Counted from the first letter of the stretch, positions 40,582-49,517 are shown. The stretch: DNA of 64,000 bases from Spirochaetales bacterium (GCA_947478845.1 CANJXC010000002.1:288767-352766); one strand, 5' to 3'. The notes: generated by a model not told the origin, from the letters alone. Program-made: numbers and translations.

Positions 40582-41201
40582 GATGTACGTAAAGTATCGA
40601 CCAGCGACCCGATCTCTTGATAGTGGAGTTTGTAGTAGGCGGCGTTGGCAAACAGGTTGACGCCAATTTTCTTGAGGGTCTCCAGCACTTCCAGACCATT
40701 GGCTTTCAGGGTTGAACCCGTTTCAACCAAGTCAACGATGTACGGAGCTAGGCCCAGTACCGGGGCGAGCTCCACCGAGCCGTCGAGACGGATAATCTTG
40801 ACCGGTACCCCCTGCCCATGAAAATAGTCGCGGGTGAAGCGGGTGAACTTGGTGGCGATGGTGAGGTGTCCGCTGCCCGACAGGTGTTCGGTGCGCACAT
40901 GATTCTTACGGGCGGCCAGGGCCATAGACGTATGCCCGAAATCAAACGACAAAAGGTGGGGAAACTCATATCCCGACTCATAGACCACATCGTCACCACA
41001 AAGGCCTAGGCCCGCGATGCCGTGGTGCACATAAGTGGGTAGGTCGGCGTTCTTTACAAGGATAATCTTGAGTCTCCCCGAACTATCGTTGGCCGTCAGC
41101 TTGCGATCGTTGAAATCAAACACCAGTCCCCGGGCAGCAAAATGTTCCTGAACCTGCTCGAACAGCCGTCCTTTGGGAAGGGCTAGGGTGAGCGGGGTCA
41201 T
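40578..41201 (-). CDS. hisG: ATP phosphoribosyltransferase, short form
   Basis: 207 residues, i.e. the short HisG lacking the C-terminal regulatory domain, which needs HisZ. Motifs: LALPKGRLFEQ, IILVKNADLPTYVHHGIAGLGLCGDDVVYE, and the PRPP site DGSVELAPVLGLAPYIVDLVETGSTLKANGL. First committed step of histidine synthesis. ATG 41201 overlaps the hisZ stop (ATGA), which fits the HisG-HisZ complex. Confidence 0.96.
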   Translation of the reverse strand: MTPLTLALPKGRLFEQVQEHFAARGLVFDFNDRKLTANDSSGRLKIILVKNADLPTYVHHGIAGLGLCGDDVVYESGYEFPHLLSFDFGHTSMALAARKNHVRTEHLSGSGHLTIATKFTRFTRDYFHGQGVPVKIIRLDGSVELAPVLGLAPYIVDLVETGSTLKANGLEVLETLKKIGVNLFANAAYYKLHYQEIGSLVDTLRTS

Positions 41202-42253
41202 AAGGTGACGTTCCTTCCGGCCATCCGGGACTTTTGGGCAGCTTTCCAACGTTGCTCAAGGGTTTTTCCGTCGGCAGGAAGGGCCGTGGCCGGGCTGTTA
41301 AGCTCACCGAGTTGAGCGAAGGTTTCCACTTTGCCCAGATGCAAGCTAAAACCGACCGACGGGGAGTCGAGACCGAAACGCGCCAAGAGGCGGTCGTAGC
41401 GCCCACCGGCCGCTACGGCATCGCCAACGCCTTCGAGGTAAACCTGAAAAACTAAACCGGTGTAGTAGTTCTGCCGTCCCACCTCGCTGAAGTCAACACA
41501 GAAGCGGTCTTGGAAGCCCAGCGCAGCCAGTCTTCGCACCAGGTGCACCGTCATCTGAGCCTGTGATCTAACGCTTGGGTCGAGTTGGGCCAAAGATGCC
41601 AGCAACCGGTCGGCCTCATCGGGGTTACCAATAAACCCGAAAAGGCGCCGAAAGTCCCCGTGCCCCGGTAATTCATCCCAGCGTCGCAGGAGCACCGCCT
41701 CTAGGGCCTTGGCTCGAGCTCTTTCCTCGAGCCCTGGAAACGCCGCGTCAAAGACGGCGCGGCTGCCTAGGTGCACCCTCGCCTTCAATCCTAGGGCAGC
41801 GACAACAGCCTCGAGCAGAAGCAACATTTCAAGGTCGCCGTCAGGGCCGCTTGCGCCGAGAAACTCGGCTCCCACCTGGAAAAATTCATTCGCCGCGATA
41901 TCGTCGAGTTCTTGGTGGCGCAGAATGGTATCGGCATAACACACCCGAAGAGGGGCATGGCCTTCCCTCAGGGCTACACCCATGGACCGGGCGAGAAACA
42001 GCGTGATGTCGCTGCGGAGAATCAACAAATCACCCTCGCGGTCCAAAAGGCGGTAAACACTGTCAGCATTGCGCCCTAGGGAAGGCGAATAGAGGTCATA
42101 AAAGTCAAAAACGGGGGTTTGAACCGGTTGGTAGCCCCAACGAGTGAACAAATCCTGCACCCGTCGCACCAGTTCCTGCCGGCGGAATGCCTCCTCCAAC
42201 ATGAGCCTTTCGGTGCCTTGCGGAAGCTTGTAAAGCTGAGAGGCTGGGTTCAT
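41198..42253 (-). CDS. hisZ: ATP phosphoribosyltransferase regulatory subunit
   Basis: 351 residues, related to histidyl-tRNA synthetase core but without the anticodon-binding domain. LPQGTERLMLEEAFRRQELVRRV, the DITLFLARSM segment (family R-D-T), ELDDIAANEFFQVGAEFLG, and AAGGRYDRLLARFG are typical of HisZ. It activates short HisG and carries histidine feedback control. GGAGGA precedes ATG 42253, which overlaps the stop of the CPBP gene. A TAGAAT hexamer ends 6 nt upstream, so an internal promoter is possible. Confidence 0.92.
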   Translation of the reverse strand: MNPASQLYKLPQGTERLMLEEAFRRQELVRRVQDLFTRWGYQPVQTPVFDFYDLYSPSLGRNADSVYRLLDREGDLLILRSDITLFLARSMGVALREGHAPLRVCYADTILRHQELDDIAANEFFQVGAEFLGASGPDGDLEMLLLLEAVVAALGLKARVHLGSRAVFDAAFPGLEERARAKALEAVLLRRWDELPGHGDFRRLFGFIGNPDEADRLLASLAQLDPSVRSQAQMTVHLVRRLAALGFQDRFCVDFSEVGRQNYYTGLVFQVYLEGVGDAVAAGGRYDRLLARFGLDSPSVGFSLHLGKVETFAQLGELNSPATALPADGKTLEQRWKAAQKSRMAGRNVTL

Positions 42254-43044
42254 TCCTCCATTCTATCAGAGAGGTTGCTGGCGAAACAACCGCGGAAACT
42301 GAGCACCAGCCCCACGCCGAGAGCCACAGCTGCCGGAAGCAGAAGGACCACGGGCATCGGGTCACCGGTTGCAGAACTCGGTGGGGTGTTGTACCCGGTA
42401 ACGACAAACCCGGCGAGCGAGAGCAGGAGAGGAAAGCCATTGAACAGGGAATGGGCCACCATGGGCCAAAAAACACCACCTGTTCGCAGGCGCAAGGCAC
42501 CCAAATAAAGCCCAGCCACCAGGGCCCCGGCGCCCTGCCAGGGGTTTAGGTGCACCAGGGCAAACAAAAGACTCGTCCAAAGCACCGCCGTGCGCGCACC
42601 GTGGCGACGGGCAAGCGCCGGCAGCATGAGCCCCCTGAACAAGCCTTCTTCCGTGAGGGGAGCCACCAACATCAAGGGGATAAGCACTTTCAACGGAGAA
42701 CTGAGATCGAACAGGCGGGCCAATACCGCCATCCACGCTGCCGGGATCGGCCAAAGGCGGAACATCAGATTGCCCAGTTCACCCAGCACGATTCCACCGC
42801 CCCAGGCCGACAGAACGACGCCCAGAGCCAAGGTGGCAGAGAATTTCCTCGGTAAACTCGTTGAAACCAATGCCTCTCTATGCCTGAAAGGCCACGAAAC
42901 GCTTAGTACCAATCCGAAGGCAACGAGGTTCACCAGCCCGAGGGGCCAAGTTCCTCTCGGATCGAAAAGAAACACCAAGGCTATCACCAAAACCGTGAGC
43001 ACGACCGAAACCAGGGGCCCCGGAAACGGCCGCAGAGAAATCAC
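42250..43044 (-). CDS. CPBP family intramembrane metalloprotease (CAAX protease-like)
   Basis: 264 residues, about seven helices. Catalytic motifs: EExxxR as TEEGLFRG (Glu132, Glu133, Arg137), His165 in ALVHLNPWQ, and His198 in AHSLFNG. In bacteria these proteins have varied roles, such as self-immunity to peptides or processing of membrane proteins; the substrate here is unknown. It is joined by 4-bp overlaps to the HEAT gene before and hisZ after. Confidence 0.88.
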   Translation of the reverse strand: MISLRPFPGPLVSVVLTVLVIALVFLFDPRGTWPLGLVNLVAFGLVLSVSWPFRHREALVSTSLPRKFSATLALGVVLSAWGGGIVLGELGNLMFRLWPIPAAWMAVLARLFDLSSPLKVLIPLMLVAPLTEEGLFRGLMLPALARRHGARTAVLWTSLLFALVHLNPWQGAGALVAGLYLGALRLRTGGVFWPMVAHSLFNGFPLLLSLAGFVVTGYNTPPSSATGDPMPVVLLLPAAVALGVGLVLSFRGCFASNLSDRMEE

Positions 43045-44207
43045 GAATTCAGTTTCGCAATAGACTCGAGCGCCAGATTGACGATGGCCGGGGTGTAGTT
43101 GCAGAAGCGCACTTCCTGAAGCACGCTCTGAGCCGTGGACTTTTTGGTCACTCCCAGATTCACGATTAATTCACGAACCAGAGTCACTTCCTCTTTGGTA
43201 ATCGAACCCATTTTTTGTTTCTGGTTGAGGTCACCTAGGGCGGTGGTAAGGACGTTGGTGCTAGGGTCGTCGGCAATTTTGGCCAAAACCCGAACAGCGA
43301 TCAACTTCAGGGCGATGTCGTTTTTCCTCGCGATGAGGGCCTTGAGCGGACCTGAGAGGGTGGCAGGAGGTTGCGGAGATTTGTCTGCTGCCGAAAGCGA
43401 CGCCTTGAGGAGACGGACCGCAGCGTCCTTTTCTTGGGAGTCGCGCAATTGGAAAGTTACCAGCGTCGAAAGCACGGCATCGGCGGCAACGCCTCCGGCC
43501 ACGGGGTCTTTGTCCAGACCCAACGAATTGAAAAAGTTCTCGCGGAAAATCAAATCGTCGTCGCTTCCCAACAGCACGAGCGTAGCCGCGAAGGGGTCGG
43601 TACTTAAGGCCGGCAACGCATTCTTAGCCAGCTCGCAAACTCCACTTTTCGGTGTGTACCAAGCCACGCTCGCCACCGCCACATCGCGGAAGGCGGCCTT
43701 GGCTTTGAGGATGGTTAATGACTGTATGATGTAAGCCGCCAGCACTTCCTGGGGACGGGCCCGTCTGGAACCGGCATTGAGAACGTTCAACTCGCTTGTC
43801 ATTGCGGTGGCTAGGCTGCTGTCTCCCAACTTTGCCAGGGCAATCCATGCTTCACCTCGAAGAAAAGGATCCTTGTATTGCACCGGAATCCGAACCAGCA
43901 GGCCGGCGGCCGAGGCTACCTTGCGGTCGCCAAGCGACCGACACAGCCATTGGGCCAGCTCGCCCTTCACCTGTTTCTGGTTGTCGTCGCCTTTTTCAAT
44001 ACTTTCGGTGTCGGCCAGCAAGAGCGCTTTGACCAGAAACTCATCGGTTAGCGACTCCGCTTTCTGGGCCTTAAAAAAGGCCAGCCGCTCGTTGATAGGC
44101 ATAGCTTCATACTGCGCCCACAAGCCGGCGTTCACTTCCGCCGCGGCGAAGACGCCAAAGGAAAATAACAATCCGGTTAAAACCACGAAGACAACATTTG
44201 CTTTCAT
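43041..44207 (-). CDS. exported HEAT-repeat-like protein
   Basis: 388 residues. Signal peptide KANVVFVVLTGLLFSFGVFAAAE from ATG 44207. The mature part is almost wholly helical, with HEAT-like pairs such as DPFLRGEAWIALAKLGDSSL and DIALKLIAVRVLAKIADDPS. Probably a periplasmic scaffold. It heads the eight-gene operon; AATAAT ends 7 nt before the ATG and no SD is seen, so it may be leaderless. Function unknown. Confidence 0.72.
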   Translation of the reverse strand: MKANVVFVVLTGLLFSFGVFAAAEVNAGLWAQYEAMPINERLAFFKAQKAESLTDEFLVKALLLADTESIEKGDDNQKQVKGELAQWLCRSLGDRKVASAAGLLVRIPVQYKDPFLRGEAWIALAKLGDSSLATAMTSELNVLNAGSRRARPQEVLAAYIIQSLTILKAKAAFRDVAVASVAWYTPKSGVCELAKNALPALSTDPFAATLVLLGSDDDLIFRENFFNSLGLDKDPVAGGVAADAVLSTLVTFQLRDSQEKDAAVRLLKASLSAADKSPQPPATLSGPLKALIARKNDIALKLIAVRVLAKIADDPSTNVLTTALGDLNQKQKMGSITKEEVTLVRELIVNLGVTKKSTAQSVLQEVRFCNYTPAIVNLALESIAKLNS

Positions 44208-44214
44208 GGATACC

Positions 44215-44220
44215 ATTATT
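44215..44220 (-). promoter_or_regulatory. -10 element next to HEAT-protein start codon
   Basis: Minus-strand AATAAT ends 7 nt before ATG 44207; no SD between. Confidence 0.4.
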
Positions 44221-44306
44221 GCATCCAAAGGACCAGAAAACAAAGAAAAAATTGTCGAGTGGCGACCAAAAGCTGAGCCGGGGTCATTCTAGTTATGGTG
44301 CAGCCT

Positions 44307-45134
44307 TCAAACCTGGCCACCAAACTTCTGTTTCCTATAAGACGTGGGGGTGTAACTAAACCGGCTTCGAAACACCCTGTGGAAGCTTCGTGCACTTTCA
44401 AATCCGCACGCGAGGGCAACATCCTGAATCGTCCGGTTGGTTGTTTCCAGTAACTCTTGGGCAGCTTCCAAACGTATCGCGTTCAGGTAGTTGAGAAAGC
44501 CCGTACCACAGCTGGCTTGAAAACAGCGAGAAAAATAAGTCGGGCTCAGGTTGACCTGCCTAGCCACCGACTGCAGGCTGAGCTTGTCGCGGAAATGGCT
44601 GCGGACATAGGTGATAGCGCGGGCCATCCGTTCTTTAAAGCTGGTCGGCTCAAACCCCGAGGCGCTGAGGGGCACGGTAAAAGCCCGTTCGAGGCGGCCG
44701 CAGAGTTCAACTACCAGACCTCGGAGAACCTGGGGTTGGAACTCGTCGGGAGCCTCATACTCGGCCAGAATTTGCTCCATCAAAACACCAACTTCCCCCG
44801 TAGCTACCGAGCTCCAGTAAGAGGCACCCAGGCGCCTTCCGGATGGCCAAATTCCTGGGTAGCCCGCCCATTCTGGCCGAAAAATCACCATCAGGTAGCG
44901 AGACGCTTCCCCTCCGGTCTGATAATGATGGATATCGTTGGACGCACAAACTGCCAACTCACCGGCCCGTAAAGACCTCCGCGCGCCATTAATTCCAATG
45001 GTGAGTGTGCCTTCAAGCACAAGAAAAAGCTCAACGTCGGGGTGCCAATGCGCCAAGAAGTCGAAGCCTTTGCCGCTATGCGCATAGACACCAAGCTGGG
45101 GCAGGTAAGATCGGTGTTCGGCAAAAGCTCGCAT
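44307..45134 (-). CDS. AraC family transcriptional regulator with cupin sensor
   Basis: 275 residues. Residues ~20-100 form a cupin-like sensor (HWHPDVELFLVLEGTLTIGING). Residues ~175-270 hold the double helix-turn-helix of AraC proteins: LSLQSVARQVNLSPTYFSRCFQ and TIQDVALACGFESARSFHRVFR. Divergent from the ThuA/oxidoreductase operon, with two inverted repeats between them, so it probably controls that operon in response to a sugar. A -10-like TAAGTT ends 6 nt before ATG 45134; no SD. Confidence 0.92.
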   Translation of the reverse strand: MRAFAEHRSYLPQLGVYAHSGKGFDFLAHWHPDVELFLVLEGTLTIGINGARRSLRAGELAVCASNDIHHYQTGGEASRYLMVIFRPEWAGYPGIWPSGRRLGASYWSSVATGEVGVLMEQILAEYEAPDEFQPQVLRGLVVELCGRLERAFTVPLSASGFEPTSFKERMARAITYVRSHFRDKLSLQSVARQVNLSPTYFSRCFQASCGTGFLNYLNAIRLEAAQELLETTNRTIQDVALACGFESARSFHRVFRSRFSYTPTSYRKQKFGGQV

Positions 45135-45140
45135 CTGCCT

Positions 45141-45146
45141 AACTTA
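45141..45146 (-). promoter_or_regulatory. -10-like element next to araC-type start codon
   Basis: Minus-strand TAAGTT ends 6 nt before ATG 45134. Confidence 0.35.
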
Positions 45147-45159
45147 ACTCTCTTCTGCT

Positions 45160-45200
45160 AGGACGACAAGAATTGTCCTATCTACGACAAAAGGTGTCGT
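45160..45200. promoter_or_regulatory. paired inverted repeats, probable AraC-type operators
   Basis: GACAA-GAA-TTGTC (45165-45177, inside AGGAC...GTCCT) and ACGACA-AAAGG-TGTCGT (45184-45200) share the CGACAA core and lie about 20 bp apart in the divergent intergenic region, upstream of the thuA -10. Confidence 0.55.
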
Positions 45201-45222
45201 ACTCAAGGGCTTTTGTGGGGAC

Positions 45223-45228
45223 TACAAT
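45223..45228 (+). promoter_or_regulatory. -10 element next to thuA-like start codon
   Basis: TACAAT ends exactly 6 nt before ATG 45235; no SD. Confidence 0.5.
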
Positions 45229-45234
45229 GGTCCT

Positions 45235-45888
45235 ATGAAAAAAGCCCTGATTGTCCAAGGCGGATGGGATGGACACGAACCTGTCCTCGTCGCGCAGCTT
45301 TGCACTACGCTTCTGGAAAAGAACGGGTTCAAGGTTCATACCAGTGATACCCTCGACAGCTTGCTCGACCCAGTACAGATGGAAAATCTAGATCTTCTGG
45401 TACCTATTTGGACCATGAGCACGATTACTCCCGAACAGTTGGCGGCCGTGCTCGAAGCGGTTGCCCAAGGAACGGGAATCGGTGGCTGCCACGGTGGTAT
45501 GTGCGATTCCTTCCGAAATAGCGTCGAGTGGCAGTTCCTCACCGGGGGTCAATGGGTGGCTCACCCCGGAAACGACGGAGTCGAGTACATGGTGGAGCCG
45601 GTGCAAAAAGCTCATCCCATCATGAAGGGCATCAAGGCCTTTTCGGTTAAATCGGAACAGTACTATATGCACGTCGACCCCGCCGTGAAAGTTTTGGCAA
45701 CCACGCAGTTTCCCGTGGTCGAGGGGCCCCACTCGCCCAACGGGCCGGTGGCCATGCCGGTGGTATGGACCAAGCTTTGGGGCAAAGGAAGGGTGTTCTA
45801 CACGAGCCTCGGGCATCACTGCGACGTCGTTGCGGCCGAGCCAGCAAGAACAATTCTCGAAAGGGGGCTCGTATGGGCAGCTCGGTAG
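45235..45888 (+). CDS. ThuA-like domain protein
   Basis: 217 residues of the class I glutamine-amidotransferase-like ThuA family, tied to disaccharide (trehalose/sucrose) use in rhizobia. Motifs: ALIVQGGWDGHEP at the start, GIGGCHGGMCDSF, EQYYMHVDP, and the end VWTKLWGKGRVFYTSLGHH. Cytoplasmic. It overlaps the next gene by 16 bp. With the Gfo/Idh/MocA oxidoreductase it probably forms a sugar-keto conversion pair controlled by the divergent AraC protein; the substrate is not known. Confidence 0.88.
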   Translation: MKKALIVQGGWDGHEPVLVAQLCTTLLEKNGFKVHTSDTLDSLLDPVQMENLDLLVPIWTMSTITPEQLAAVLEAVAQGTGIGGCHGGMCDSFRNSVEWQFLTGGQWVAHPGNDGVEYMVEPVQKAHPIMKGIKAFSVKSEQYYMHVDPAVKVLATTQFPVVEGPHSPNGPVAMPVVWTKLWGKGRVFYTSLGHHCDVVAAEPARTILERGLVWAAR

Positions 45889-46964
45889 TGCGCAAAGTCG
45901 GAGTTGGTTTGATAGGCTGTGGAAACATCAGCTCGATTTATCTGAAAAATGCCGCCAGCGCGTTTGACAACTTCGAAATCCTCGCCCTGGCCGACCTGAT
46001 TCCAGAACGTGCGGCTGCCCGAGCGGCGGAGTTCTCGATTCCCAAGGCCTGCACCGTGGAGCAGCTTCTCCGCGACCCGGCCATCGAAGTGGTGCTCAAC
46101 CTGACCATCCCTGTGGCGCATTTTGCCGTCACCAAGGCAGCCCTGGAAGCCGGAAAGCACGTTTACCTGGAAAAACCGCTCTCGATCACGCTTGCCGAAG
46201 GCGAACAACTGGCGGCCTTGGCCAAAACCAAAGGGCTATTGGTCGGCGGCGCTCCCGACACCTTTTTGGGCGCCGGAATCCAAACCTGCGTCAAACTCAT
46301 CAACGACGGCTGGATAGGCAAGCCTGTGGGCGCAACGGCGGCCATGGTGAGCGGGGGGCACGAAGGGTGGCACCCTGACCCGGCCTTTTACTACCAAACC
46401 GGAGGCGGGCCGATGTTCGATATGGGCCCCTATTACCTAACGGCCTTGGTGGCCCTGCTCGGCCCGGCAGCTTCGGTGGCAGGAATGACCGCGACCACCT
46501 GGGAAAAGCGCCTGATCACCAGCGCTCCCAAGAAAGGTACCATGATGGACGTGGAAGTTCCCACCCACGTTACGGGCCTGATTTCCTTCGCCTCAGGAGC
46601 CATTGCCACGGTGGTGATGACCTTTGACGTGAAGGGCGGCAGTACCCAGGTTCCCTTGGAAATCTGGGGCACCGAAGGGAGTCTTCAGGTTCCTGACCCC
46701 AACACATTTGGCGGGCCGGTTCTTTTTCGTCGCGCTGGCGAACCTAAGTGGAGCGAGGTTCCGTTGCTGTTCGGCAGGAGCGAAAACTCGCGTGGTTTGG
46801 GGCTTTCGGACCTGATAGCCTCGCTTTCGCAGAACAGAGCTCCTCGGGCCGGAGTCGATTTGACCCTGCATGTTCTGGAACTGATGCAGGGGTTTCATGT
46901 GTCGTCCAACACCGGGCGACGGTACCGGATGCGGCACAAGTGCCGGCGCCCGACTTTGAGTTAA
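45873..46964 (+). CDS. Gfo/Idh/MocA family oxidoreductase
   Basis: 363 residues. NAD(P)-binding start VGVGLIGCGNISSIYLKNA, LADLIPERAAARAAEF, and the catalytic-lysine motif GKHVYLEKPLS; the C-terminal half has MFDMGPYYLTALVALLGP. Such enzymes oxidise or reduce sugar hydroxyls. ATG 45873 follows AAGGGGG at five bases and lies within the end of the thuA-like gene. The last ~15 residues (RYRMRHKCRRPTLS) are unusually basic compared with the family and may be a read-on tail. Confidence 0.9.
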   Translation: MGSSVVRKVGVGLIGCGNISSIYLKNAASAFDNFEILALADLIPERAAARAAEFSIPKACTVEQLLRDPAIEVVLNLTIPVAHFAVTKAALEAGKHVYLEKPLSITLAEGEQLAALAKTKGLLVGGAPDTFLGAGIQTCVKLINDGWIGKPVGATAAMVSGGHEGWHPDPAFYYQTGGGPMFDMGPYYLTALVALLGPAASVAGMTATTWEKRLITSAPKKGTMMDVEVPTHVTGLISFASGAIATVVMTFDVKGGSTQVPLEIWGTEGSLQVPDPNTFGGPVLFRRAGEPKWSEVPLLFGRSENSRGLGLSDLIASLSQNRAPRAGVDLTLHVLELMQGFHVSSNTGRRYRMRHKCRRPTLS

Positions 46965-46983
46965 GGGGCTCTGAGAATACCGA

Positions 46984-47040
46984 TTGACAGTTCGAGAATC
47001 TGCTCCCACAATACTGTTGAATATCCATATATTGGGTATT
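46984..47040 (+). promoter_or_regulatory. promoter and candidate operator of the first GH51 gene
   Basis: -35 TTGACA (46984-46989), 17-bp spacer, -10 CACAAT (47007-47012). Just downstream, AATATCC-N7-GGGTATT (47020-47040) is an imperfect palindrome (6 of 7 pairs) where a bound repressor would block initiation. SD GGAG lies at 47045-47048. Confidence 0.6.
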
Positions 47041-47054
47041 TATAGGAGAGTCTG

Positions 47055-48533
47055 ATGTCTCGACTGACTTTGTCTTCCGCCCCTTCGGGTTCGGTGATCG
47101 ATCCGGGGATTTACGGGCATTTTGCGGAGCACTTAGGCCGCTGTATTTATGAGGGTCTTTGGGTAGGGCCGGGAAGCTCTATCCCCAACACCCACGGCCT
47201 GCGCAACGACGTGGTGGCGGCGCTCAAAGCCCTGAAGGTCCCCGTGCTGAGGTGGCCGGGTGGTTGCTTTGCCGACGAGTACCACTGGAAGGATGGCATT
47301 GGCCCGCAGCCCGAACGCAAGCGCATGGTCAACACCCACTGGGGTGGCCTTGTCGAGGATAATTCCTTTGGCACGCATGAGTTCCTACTTCTGTGCGAGA
47401 TGATCGGCTGCGAGCCCTACGTCAATGGCAACGTCGGTTCCGGCACGGTGCAGGAAATGAGCGAGTGGGTGGAGTACATGACCTTCGATGGCGATTCCCC
47501 CATGGCAAGGCTTCGTCGTGACCATGGCCGAGACAAGCCCTGGAACGTGCGCTATTTCGGTGTAGGAAACGAGAGCTGGGGCTGTGGTGGGAACATGCGT
47601 CCCGAGGCCTATGCCGACGAATACCGCAAGTTCCAGACCTTTGTGCGCAACTACGGCGAGAATAAAGTGTACCGAATCGCCTGCGGTGCCGCTGTGGATG
47701 ATTATCGTTGGACCGAGGTTCTCATGAGGGATGCTGCGAAGTACATGGACGGTCTCACCCTCCATCACTACGCCTGGGAACCTCGCTGGAATGAGAAAGA
47801 AACCGCCACCGGCTTCAGCCGTGGTTCGTGGTTCCGGCTCTTGGCCAGTGCGCAGCGCATGGATGAACTGATCACCCGCCACAAGGCGATTATGGACCAG
47901 CACGACCCCGACAAGCGCATCTCGATGATTGTCGACGAGTGGGGCGCGTGGCACAAAGAGGAGAAGGGGACTAATCCAGGTTTCCTGTACCAGCAGAACT
48001 CCATCCGCGATGCGCTGGTGGCCGGAATGACGCTCAACATCTTCCACAAGCATTCCGACCGGGTGCGGATGGCCAACCTGGCTCAGATGGTCAACGTGCT
48101 CCAGTCGGTAGTTCTTACCGACAAGGAGAAAATGCTGCTCACTCCCACCTATCATGTACTGCGGATGTTCCAGGGTCATCAGGGCGCCCGCAACGTGGTT
48201 GTTGACCTTGAGAAAGAAGACCTGCCCGAGAGTCCTGGACTTCCACGGTTTTCAGCGTCCGCCTCCCTCGACAGCCACGGCACTCTCCGCCTGAGCCTCT
48301 GCCACCTCGACCCTGACAAAGAAGCCACCCTCAGCGTGGAACTTCCCTCGGGAACTTCCATGGCCAAGGCCAAGGGAGAGGTGCTCACGGGGTCTACCAT
48401 GGATAGTCACAACACGTTTGCCAAACCGAACGAAGTGAAGCCCACAGCCTTCAGTGCGTTTCACATGGATGGAAAGCATTTGTCGGTGAAGATGCCCGCT
48501 CGCTCGGTGGTGGTGTTGACCTTTGAGGCCTAG
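47055..48533 (+). CDS. abfA: alpha-L-arabinofuranosidase, GH51
   Basis: 492 residues, no signal peptide, so cytoplasmic. Catalytic acid/base is Glu173 in GVGNESWGC and the nucleophile Glu295 in IVDEWGAWH; the spacing matches GH51 enzymes. [19 protein letters not shown] and the C-terminal beta-sandwich are typical. It removes terminal arabinofuranose from imported arabino-oligosaccharides. It has its own promoter and operator-like palindrome and ends 4 bp before the convergent ArsR-type gene. It is one of three GH51 paralogues in this locus. Confidence 0.95.
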   Translation: MSRLTLSSAPSGSVIDPGIYGHFAEHLGRCIYEGLWVGPGSSIPNTHGLRNDVVAALKALKVPVLRWPGGCFADEYHWKDGIGPQPERKRMVNTHWGGLVEDNSFGTHEFLLLCEMIGCEPYVNGNVGSGTVQEMSEWVEYMTFDGDSPMARLRRDHGRDKPWNVRYFGVGNESWGCGGNMRPEAYADEYRKFQTFVRNYGENKVYRIACGAAVDDYRWTEVLMRDAAKYMDGLTLHHYAWEPRWNEKETATGFSRGSWFRLLASAQRMDELITRHKAIMDQHDPDKRISMIVDEWGAWHKEEKGTNPGFLYQQNSIRDALVAGMTLNIFHKHSDRVRMANLAQMVNVLQSVVLTDKEKMLLTPTYHVLRMFQGHQGARNVVVDLEKEDLPESPGLPRFSASASLDSHGTLRLSLCHLDPDKEATLSVELPSGTSMAKAKGEVLTGSTMDSHNTFAKPNEVKPTAFSAFHMDGKHLSVKMPARSVVVLTFEA

Positions 48534-48537
48534 AGAT

Positions 48538-49467
48538 TTAGAAAGAAAGACGTAAGATGATATCCTGACCGTAATTACCGAAGCCTCGGCCGAAGATGTT
48601 CATTCCGCCGAGGTGTTCGGCCTCTTCCTTGACCCCGATTTTGACCTTCACCGAATGGTGGCTCGGGAGGCCAAGGTCGGCGAGGGTGACGCCGCTGATC
48701 TTCACGCCGTCGACGAAACTTCCCTCTTCGTTGACGCTCCATTTTTTGAGAAGGCCGTACTGCGAGCCCTCGAGTTTCCACCACTGCGGGGTGTATTTTC
48801 CACGCCTGTCGCCGAAGTCACCAGGGCTTGTCCACGTACCCACTTCCACCGAATTGACCCAAAGTGTGATGTCCGAGAGCCAGTTCTTGTTGGTTCCCGG
48901 AGTCTCTGACGAGAGTTCAGTGACAATTTCCAGACGGGTGACCGGGCGGTCCTTGAGACGGCTGTTGTTGGGAAACTTGTATTCCACCCAGCCTTTTTCA
49001 AACCAAAGGAGGCCCGCCTTCATCCGGTCGGGGCTGAGAAAGCTGTCGGGCACATCCAAGTAGCCCACCACACTGTCGCGCGAGCACAGCCCGCAGGGCG
49101 AGAACACTTCGTAGTTTGTGTACAGGCCGATGGGCATAGCCACCTCGACCACGCCGTCGCCGGCTTCTTTGGCAGAATCCACAAAACGCAGGAGAATCTC
49201 ATTATAAACGGGGCGGCAAAGCTTTTGGCTGCCCTTGCGGGCTTTCGCGGCCTCGGTGGCAATGAGGCCCGCCTCCTCGAGAGTCAGCACATTGGTAGCT
49301 ACCGTCGACTGCGGAAGAGTCAGAGCATCGGCAAGTTCGTTGACGTTGTGGGGCTTCTGGGCGAGTTGCTGGAGGATACGCAAACGCACTTCTGACGAGA
49401 GAACCTTAATAGTTTCTAAGTCATCGCCAGGCGTAAGAATCAGAATACGATCAAGAACTTCGGCCAT
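48538..49467 (-). CDS. ArsR-type winged-helix regulator with large C-terminal sensor-like domain
   Basis: 309 residues, about three times an ordinary ArsR protein. Residues ~15-90 are a winged helix (LETIKVLSSEVRLRILQQLAQ, NELADALTLPQSTVATNVLTLEEAGLI). Residues ~105-309 are beta-rich with many Trp and charged residues (DITLWVNSVEVGTWTSPGDFGDRRG), suggesting a sugar- or ligand-binding sandwich; I do not recognise a named family with certainty. It lies between the abfA gene and the importer operon, so it is the likely regulator of arabinan use. GAGGTAGG precedes ATG 49467. Confidence 0.8.
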   Translation of the reverse strand: MAEVLDRILILTPGDDLETIKVLSSEVRLRILQQLAQKPHNVNELADALTLPQSTVATNVLTLEEAGLIATEAAKARKGSQKLCRPVYNEILLRFVDSAKEAGDGVVEVAMPIGLYTNYEVFSPCGLCSRDSVVGYLDVPDSFLSPDRMKAGLLWFEKGWVEYKFPNNSRLKDRPVTRLEIVTELSSETPGTNKNWLSDITLWVNSVEVGTWTSPGDFGDRRGKYTPQWWKLEGSQYGLLKKWSVNEEGSFVDGVKISGVTLADLGLPSHHSVKVKIGVKEEAEHLGGMNIFGRGFGNYGQDIILRLSF

Positions 49468-49488
49468 GGACCTACCTCGCAGTTGGTA

Positions 49489-49517
49489 ATCATATCATGG
49501 CCTGTGCTATGTATCAA
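49489..49517 (-). promoter_or_regulatory. promoter of the ArsR-type gene
   Basis: On the minus strand, -35 TTGATA (49512-49517), 17-bp spacer, -10 TATGAT (49489-49494). The -10 includes GATAT, the same core as the palindrome at 49600, so autoregulation is possible. Confidence 0.65.
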
